Assembly: GCF_002339505.1 (NCBI RefSeq)
Contig: NZ_DDJO01000016.1
Span: forward strand, 1 to 6,197
Origin: Corynebacterium sp. UBA2622
Lineage (GTDB): Bacteria; Actinomycetota; Actinomycetes; Mycobacteriales; Mycobacteriaceae
Direction: 5' to 3'
DNA: 6,197 nucleotides
This document shows positions 1-4,625 of the stretch, one piece after another; position 1 is the first letter of the stretch; each line of letters starts with the position of its first letter. The notes under the pieces were generated by a model. The model did no database searches, was not told the origin of the DNA, and saw only the letters and a program-made list of their open reading frames with translations. The translations under genes and the position numbers were made by a program.

Positions 1-344
1 TCGTCATCGTCACCGACGACAACCCGCGCACCGAGGACCCGGCAGCCATCCGCGCGTCCGTCCTCGAGGGGGCGCACGGGGCGGGCACGCGCGCGGAGAT
101 CCGCGAGTGCGGTTCCCGCGCGGAGGCCATCGACCAGCTCGTGGCATGGGCGCGCCCCGGTGACGCGGTGATCGTGGTGGGCAAGGGCCACGAGGTGGGC
201 CAGATCGTCGGCACCACGACGCACCCCTTCGACGACCGCGTCGAGATGCGGCGCGCGCTGGACGAAAACGGTTACGGTGAGGGCGTCGATAAGCACAACG
301 GCATGAATGACAACGAAGGCGCACGGAAAAGGGGCAACCGATGA
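1..344 (+). CDS. murE: UDP-N-acetylmuramoyl-tripeptide ligase MurE, C-terminal part
   Basis: This is the 3' end of a Mur ligase gene cut by the left edge; bases 1-2 belong to an incomplete codon and 113 codons follow up to TGA 342-344. MurE adds the third peptide residue to UDP-MurNAc-L-Ala-D-Glu in the cytoplasm, using ATP. Only part of the C-terminal domain is visible. It carries DNPR (bases 18-29), the motif that in this family recognises meso-diaminopimelate rather than lysine, and GKGHE (180-194), also conserved in MurE, followed by a QIVG and FDDR segment. The ligase fold appears to end near fragment residue 90; the last 23 residues are a hydrophilic, Asn/Lys/Gly-rich tail read from clearly more A-rich DNA, which also contains the murF ribosome-binding site. 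The stop overlaps the murF start (ATGA). Identity is firm from the motifs plus the murF neighbour; DAP specificity is an inference from DNPR. Confidence 0.95.
   Translation, partial: VIVTDDNPRTEDPAAIRASVLEGAHGAGTRAEIRECGSRAEAIDQLVAWARPGDAVIVVGKGHEVGQIVGTTTHPFDDRVEMRRALDENGYGEGVDKHNGMNDNEGARKRGNR
329..334 (+). promoter_or_regulatory. Shine-Dalgarno for murF
   Basis: AAGGGG lies 6 nt before ATG 341, inside the last codons of murE. It supports ATG 341 as the murF start. Together with the ATGA overlap it suggests translation of murF is coupled to murE. Confidence 0.7.
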
Positions 345-1909
345 TCCCGCTTGAGCTGCAGGAGATCGCCGCCATTACGGGCGGGGAGCTGAACGGGCAC
401 GCCGAACCGGGGGCGAAAGTCACCGGCTTCGTGGAGTTCGACTCACGCAAGGTCGCCGAGGGCGGTCTCTTCGTCGCCCTCGCCGGCGCGCGTGCCGACG
501 GGCACGACTTCGCGGGTGCCGCCGTGGAGCAGGGCGCCGCCGCGGTGCTCGCCGCGCGCGACGTCGACGCCCCCGCCGTCGTCGTACCGCCGGTTCAGCG
601 CCGCGAGGGCGACAACTCGGACCTCGCGGCGAACGACCCGACCGGTTCCGTCTCGGCCGTCGTCGCCGGGATGTCCGCACTCGCGGCCCACGTCGCCCGC
701 GAGCTGACAGCCCACCACGGTCTCTCCATCACCGGTGTGACCGGTTCCGCGGGCAAGACCTCGACCAAGGACCTCATCGCCGCCGTGCTCTCCACCGCGG
801 GCGAGACCGTCGCGCCCCCCGGCTCCTTCAACAACGAGATCGGCCACCCCTACACGGTGCTGCGCTGCACCGAAACCACGGACTTCCTCGTCGCCGAGAT
901 GTCGGCGCGCAACATTGGCCACATCGCCCACCTGGCCACCATCGCTCCGCCCCGCATCGGCGTGGTGCTCAACGTCGGCTCCGCGCACCTGGGCGAGTTC
1001 GGCTCGCGCGAGAACATCGCGCAGGCGAAGGGCGAGCTCGTCGAGGCGCTTCCCGACGCCGGCAACGGCGGCATCGCGATCCTCAACGCCGACGACGACC
1101 TCGTGATCGGGATGGCCCCGCGCACCCGGGCCCGGGTCGTGCGTTTTTCCACCGAGTCGCGTGACGCCGAGTACTTCGCCACCGACATCGAGCTAGACGA
1201 TGTCGCCCGCGCCACCTTCACGCTGCATTCCCCGGGCAACGAACCGCAGCGGGTGCGCCTCAACGTCTTCGGCGCACACCAGGTCTCCAATGCGCTCGCC
1301 GCCGCCGCAGTGGGCATCGAATCCGGCATCCCCGCCGGGACCGTCGCCCGCGCGCTCAGCGAGGCGCACGGCGTCTCCGTCAACAGGATGGACGTCAACA
1401 CCCGCGCCGACGGCGTGACCGTGATCAATGACGCCTACAACGCCAACCCGGACTCCATGCGCGCGGGCATCGCGGCGCTGGGGTACACCGCGGCGGCGCG
1501 CCCCGGCGTGCGCTCCATCGCGGTGCTGGGGGAAATGAGCGAGCTCGGCGCGGACTCGGTGGAACGCCACCGCGACCTCGGTGACGAAATCGCCCGCTAC
1601 CACGTCACCCACCTCGTGGCGGTGGGGAACAGCCCGGAGATGCGCGCCCTGGAGGATCGGGCCCGCTCCCGCGGGATCCGCACCATCCCCGTTGGAGGGG
1701 TGGACGAGGCCGCCGGGGCGGTAGAGGAGATTCTGGCCGCCCCGCCGGCGGGGGAGGAAGGCTGGCAGGAGCGCGAGGCGCGCGACGTCGTGCTGGTCAA
1801 GGCCTCCAACTCGGTGGGTCTGTGGGGCGTTGCGGAGCGGCTCCTCGAGGGGCATAACCTGAAGACGGGCTCCAGCCGCGGCACGAACATCGACAAGGGA
1901 ACACGGTAA
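341..1909 (+). CDS. murF: UDP-N-acetylmuramoyl-tripeptide--D-alanyl-D-alanine ligase MurF
   Basis: A complete 522-residue cytoplasmic ligase that joins D-Ala-D-Ala to UDP-MurNAc-tripeptide with ATP, giving the pentapeptide used by MraY. The order of parts is typical. The N-terminal substrate-binding domain has EFDSRKV (residues 32-38). The central ATPase domain has the P-loop GSAGKTS (135-141), SFNNEIGHP (162-170), EMSARNIGHI (186-195) and NVGSAHLGEFGS (211-222). AQAKGE (227-232) contains the lysine at the position carbamylated in Mur ligases. GAHQVSNALAA (311-321), DAYNANPDSM (364-373) and VLGEMSELG (395-403) mark the end of the central domain and the C-terminal domain. It is somewhat longer than the roughly 450 residues of the E. 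coli enzyme, with extra sequence near residues 84-106, between the N-terminal and ATPase domains; I recall a similar insert in corynebacterial MurF. ATG 341 overlaps the murE stop and has a well-placed Shine-Dalgarno. No missing catalytic motif or frameshift is seen. Confidence 0.97.
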   Translation: MIPLELQEIAAITGGELNGHAEPGAKVTGFVEFDSRKVAEGGLFVALAGARADGHDFAGAAVEQGAAAVLAARDVDAPAVVVPPVQRREGDNSDLAANDPTGSVSAVVAGMSALAAHVARELTAHHGLSITGVTGSAGKTSTKDLIAAVLSTAGETVAPPGSFNNEIGHPYTVLRCTETTDFLVAEMSARNIGHIAHLATIAPPRIGVVLNVGSAHLGEFGSRENIAQAKGELVEALPDAGNGGIAILNADDDLVIGMAPRTRARVVRFSTESRDAEYFATDIELDDVARATFTLHSPGNEPQRVRLNVFGAHQVSNALAAAAVGIESGIPAGTVARALSEAHGVSVNRMDVNTRADGVTVINDAYNANPDSMRAGIAALGYTAAARPGVRSIAVLGEMSELGADSVERHRDLGDEIARYHVTHLVAVGNSPEMRALEDRARSRGIRTIPVGGVDEAAGAVEEILAAPPAGEEGWQEREARDVVLVKASNSVGLWGVAERLLEGHNLKTGSSRGTNIDKGTR

Positions 1910-1917
1910 ACACGCAC

Positions 1918-3024
1918 ATGGTTCAGATCATCATCGCGGGGATCGTCAGCTTCCTCGTGGCCATCTTCCTCACCCCGGTGCTCATCCGGTACTTCCACCG
2001 CCGCGAGATGGGCCAGGAAATCCGCGAGGACGGCCCCGCCTCCCACGCCCGCAAGCGGGGCACCCCGACGATGGGCGGCATCGCCATCATCGCCGCAATC
2101 GTGCTCGGGTACTTCGCGGGTGGACTGTGGGCCCTGTCGACCGGGCACACGGCCTTCACGGCCTCGGGGTGGATCGTCCTGGGTCTGACACTCTCCCTGG
2201 GTGCGGTCGGTTTCGCCGATGACGGGATCAAGCTGTTCATGAAGCGCAACCTGGGGTTGAACAAGACGGCAAAGCTGGTCGCGCAGCTGGTCATCTCCCT
2301 GGCCTTCGGCCTGCTGCTCCTCCGCTTCCCCAACGAGGAGGGGATCACGCCGGGTTCGACGTCGCTGAGCTTCGTCCGCGACATGGAGATCCTCGACTTC
2401 GCCGCCGCCGGCGGGATCATCGGGCTCGTGGTCTTCCTCGTCTTCATCTACATCCTGCTGGCCGCCTGGTCCAATGCGGTGAACCTGACGGACGGGCTGG
2501 ACGGGCTCGCGTCCGGGACCACCGCCTTCGTCATGGCCGCGTACACCGCCATCACCTTCTGGCAGTTCCGCCAGTCCTGCTCGATTTCGCCGGGCCCGGG
2601 CTGCTACGACGTACGCGACCCGCTGGAACTGGCGACGCTCGCGGCCGCCGGCTTCGGCGCGACCATCGGCTTCCTCTGGTGGAACGCGGCCCCCGCGAAG
2701 ATCTTCATGGGCGACACGGGCTCCCTTGCCCTCGGAGGGTTGGTGGCCGGGTTGTCCGTGGCGAGTAAGACCGAGCTGCTCATGGTGATCATCGGCGCAC
2801 TGTTCGTGCTGGAGGCTGCTTCCGTCGTGATCCAGGTGGTGGCGTTCCGGACCACGGGCAGGCGCGTGTTCCGCATGGCGCCGTTCCACCACCACTTCGA
2901 AAACGGCGGATGGCCGGAGACGACCGTGGTCGTCCGGTTCTGGCTCCTCTCCGCGATGGCGGTGGCGCTCGGCCTGGCCATCTTCTACGGCGAGTGGCTT
3001 TCTTTGACCGGGGCGGTGAACTGA
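1918..3024 (+). CDS. mraY: Phospho-N-acetylmuramoyl-pentapeptide transferase MraY
   Basis: A complete 368-residue polytopic membrane enzyme that transfers phospho-MurNAc-pentapeptide from UDP to undecaprenyl phosphate, forming lipid I on the inner face of the membrane. About ten hydrophobic segments are visible, the first at residues 3-25. The family motifs are all present: KRGTPTMGG (46-54), the acidic pair D101-D102 in FADDGIK followed by NLGLNKTAKL, NLTDGLDG (189-196), KIFMGDTGSL with D266, and MAPFHHHFE with three histidines at 324-326. Two cysteines, C221 and C229, sit in a short loop after the segment ending near 217; the usual topology puts that loop outside the cytoplasm. ATG 1918 gives the usual N-terminus but has no close Shine-Dalgarno: AAGGGA at 1895-1900 is 17 nt away. 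It starts 8 nt after the murF stop, so reinitiation is plausible. The stop TGA overlaps the murD start. Confidence 0.97.
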   Translation: MVQIIIAGIVSFLVAIFLTPVLIRYFHRREMGQEIREDGPASHARKRGTPTMGGIAIIAAIVLGYFAGGLWALSTGHTAFTASGWIVLGLTLSLGAVGFADDGIKLFMKRNLGLNKTAKLVAQLVISLAFGLLLLRFPNEEGITPGSTSLSFVRDMEILDFAAAGGIIGLVVFLVFIYILLAAWSNAVNLTDGLDGLASGTTAFVMAAYTAITFWQFRQSCSISPGPGCYDVRDPLELATLAAAGFGATIGFLWWNAAPAKIFMGDTGSLALGGLVAGLSVASKTELLMVIIGALFVLEAASVVIQVVAFRTTGRRVFRMAPFHHHFENGGWPETTVVVRFWLLSAMAVALGLAIFYGEWLSLTGAVN

Positions 3025-4445
3025 TGGGTGGGACCTTCAACGCATCGGCGATTCCGGCCGAGCTGCGGGGCAGCGTCCTTCTCGCCGGTGGCGGGGTGTC
3101 CGGTCTGGGCGCGGCGCGGCTCCTCGCCCGCCTGGGCGTGAACCTCACCGTGGCTGACGACAATGCGGAGAACCGCGGGCGGGTGACGCGCGAAACGGGC
3201 GCCCCCGCCGTTTCCACCGCCGAGGCCCAGACGATGCTGGGTGGCACCAGCCTCGTCGTCACCTCCCCCGGATGGCGCCCCGATTCGCCGCTCCTCGTCG
3301 CGGCCGCGGAGGCCGGGGTGGAAGTGATCGGCGATGTCGAGCTGTGCTTCCGGCTCGACCGCGCGGCGGTGTTCGGCCCGTCCCGCACGTGGCTCGCAGT
3401 GACGGGCACGAACGGCAAGACAACGACCACCGGAATGCTCGCCGCCATGATGCGCGAGGCCGGACGGGACACGGGGCTGCGCGCGGTGGCGTGCGGCAAC
3501 ATCGGCACGGCGATCAGCGACGCGCTGCTGGACCCGGAACGCGTGGACGTTCTCGTCGCCGAGCTTTCCAGCTTTCAGCTGCACTGGTCCAGCCAGCTCG
3601 TGCCCGACGCGGGAATCCTGCTCAACCTCGCGGAGGACCACATCGACTGGCATGGTTCCTTCGCCGCCTACGGGGCGGACAAGGCGAAGGTGTTGCGCGC
3701 GCCCGTCGCCGTTGCGGGCATCGACGATCCCGAGGTCGTGCGCCTTGTCGGGGAGACGGGCCGGGACGACATCATCGGTTTCACCCTCTCCGAGCCAGGG
3801 GAGAACCAGGTGGGAGTGTCGGACGGGCGCATCGTGGTCAAGCGTGAGGGGCTGACCACGGACCTGGCCAGCGCCACGGGCATCGAGCCGGCGGGTGTCG
3901 CCGGTGTTTACGATGCCCTCGCTGCCGCCGCCGCCGCCCATGCCCGGGGCGTGCGTCCCGAGCGCATCCAGTCCGCGCTCGACTCCTACCGGGTGGAGGG
4001 CCACCGCGGTGCGGTGGTGCACAGCGCCGGGGGAGTGGACTGGGTGGACAATTCCAAGGCGACGAACCCGCACGCCGCGCACTCCGCTCTGGAGGGCGTG
4101 GGAACCGTGGTGTGGATTGCCGGAGGCCAGCTCAAGGGGGCGCCCGTCGACGAGCTGGTGAGGGACCACGCGGAGCAATTCCGCGCAGTGGGAATCATGG
4201 GCGTCGACCGCGGTATCGTGCGCGACGCGCTGGAGCGCCTGGCCCCGGACGTGCCGGTCTTCGTGTCTGACTCCACCGACCCGGTGCAGGCGATGGACGA
4301 GGTCGTCGGGTTCGCGGCGCGTCAGGCTCGGCCCGGTGACACGGTGCTCCTCGCCCCGGCGGCCGCGAGCCTGGACATGTATTCAGGAATGTCTCAGCGT
4401 GGCGACCAGTTCGCCGTCTCCGCGGTGGCACACTCGAAGCGGTAG
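3024..4445 (+). CDS. murD: UDP-N-acetylmuramoylalanine--D-glutamate ligase MurD
   Basis: A complete 473-residue cytoplasmic ligase that adds D-glutamate to UDP-MurNAc-L-Ala using ATP. An N-terminal Rossmann-like domain opens with AGGGVSGLGAA (21-31). The central ATPase domain has GTNGKTTT (128-135), GNIG (158-161), ELSSFQL (180-186) and NLAEDHIDWHGS (201-212). K220 in YGADKAK aligns with the carbamylated lysine of E. coli MurD. The C-terminal domain carries the HR pair (327-328), DNSKATNPHA (342-351), GGQLKGAP (367-374) and ASLDMYSGMSQRGDQF (448-463), the usual family ending. Length is normal to slightly long. I chose ATG 3024, in the TGATG overlap with the mraY stop, with a weak GGTGA 4 nt upstream. 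The frame stays open to ATG 2910, but that start would lie 115 nt inside mraY and add 38 residues ahead of the Rossmann domain. After its TAG comes the only sizeable gap in the window. Confidence 0.97.
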   Translation: MGGTFNASAIPAELRGSVLLAGGGVSGLGAARLLARLGVNLTVADDNAENRGRVTRETGAPAVSTAEAQTMLGGTSLVVTSPGWRPDSPLLVAAAEAGVEVIGDVELCFRLDRAAVFGPSRTWLAVTGTNGKTTTTGMLAAMMREAGRDTGLRAVACGNIGTAISDALLDPERVDVLVAELSSFQLHWSSQLVPDAGILLNLAEDHIDWHGSFAAYGADKAKVLRAPVAVAGIDDPEVVRLVGETGRDDIIGFTLSEPGENQVGVSDGRIVVKREGLTTDLASATGIEPAGVAGVYDALAAAAAAHARGVRPERIQSALDSYRVEGHRGAVVHSAGGVDWVDNSKATNPHAAHSALEGVGTVVWIAGGQLKGAPVDELVRDHAEQFRAVGIMGVDRGIVRDALERLAPDVPVFVSDSTDPVQAMDEVVGFAARQARPGDTVLLAPAAASLDMYSGMSQRGDQFAVSAVAHSKR

Positions 4446-4478
4446 AGTGACCCTGTTCGGCCCCGGCCCGTCCCTGAG

Positions 4479-4512
4479 ACGGCCCCGCGGAGGCAATCCG
4501 GGGAGGGGCCGT
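4479..4512 (+). other. GC-rich hairpin after murD, possible terminator or attenuator
   Basis: ACGGCCCC (4479-4486) is perfectly complementary to GGGGCCGT (4505-4512), and CGG/CCG (4488-4490 with 4498-4500) can extend the stem inward around loop AGGCAAT. It lies 34 nt after the murD stop. No T-run follows (the next bases are GTTGCTCC), so this is not a classical intrinsic terminator. It may be a weak terminator, an attenuator, or an mRNA-stabilising 3' structure. In DNA this GC-rich a stem can arise by chance, but 8 perfect pairs with a short loop is strong. Confidence 0.4.
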
Positions 4513-4541
4513 GTTGCTCCGGCCCGGCACCGCCACCCCCG

Positions 4542-4560
4542 GTCTATTGTGTCTACTGTG
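4542..4560 (+). repeat. Short tandem repeat, 9-nt period
   Basis: GTCTATTGT is followed directly by GTCTACTGT and then G, giving two adjacent copies that differ at one base. It lies in the least GC-rich patch of the murD-ftsW gap and coincides with two TANNNT hexamers. It could be a duplicated -10-like element, a regulator site, or a chance duplication. Confidence 0.5.
4545..4550 (+). promoter_or_regulatory. Weak candidate -10 element for an ftsW promoter
   Basis: TATTGT fits the TANNNT -10 pattern of actinobacterial sigma-70-type promoters. A second candidate, TACTGT at 4554-4559, lies in the next repeat copy. Neither has a recognisable -35 at 16-18 nt. Location in a locally AT-richer patch about 80 nt upstream of ftsW is the main support. 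A start near 4557 would be expected from the first hexamer. This is a guess from pattern only. Confidence 0.2.
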
Positions 4561-4611
4561 GCTCTAGAGATTGCTGGGGCAGAAGGTAAGTCAACGACTG
4601 CTTCGACGACG

Positions 4612-4617
4612 AAAGGG
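4612..4617 (+). promoter_or_regulatory. Shine-Dalgarno for ftsW
   Basis: AAAGGG sits 8 nt before ATG 4626. This decides the ftsW start: GTG 4620 in the same frame would be only 2 nt from it, and the next in-frame ATG (4827) has no purine-rich site upstream. An in-frame TAA at 4587-4589 rules out starts further left. Confidence 0.7.
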
Positions 4618-4625
4618 CGGTGGCC

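Noticed and set aside
1597..2895. 432-codon antisense open frame
   Set aside because: It lies opposite murF and mraY, whose motifs are unmistakable. The product is low-complexity His/Glu/Arg/Gly-rich sequence as expected from the reverse of GC-biased codons.
2910..3023. Upstream extension of murD to ATG 2910
   Set aside because: It would overlap mraY by 115 nt and add 38 residues without homology to MurD ahead of the Rossmann fold. ATG 3024 fits the tight overlap arrangement.
2985..4178. 397-codon antisense open frame opposite murD
   Set aside because: A shadow of murD codon bias, with no recognisable domain and no ribosome-binding context.
4431..4449. CACTC/GAGTG inverted repeat across the murD stop, with TAGAGT (4443-4448) as a -10-like hexamer
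   Set aside because: Only 5 pairs with a 9-nt loop, and the hexamer has no -35. Too weak to call a promoter or operator.
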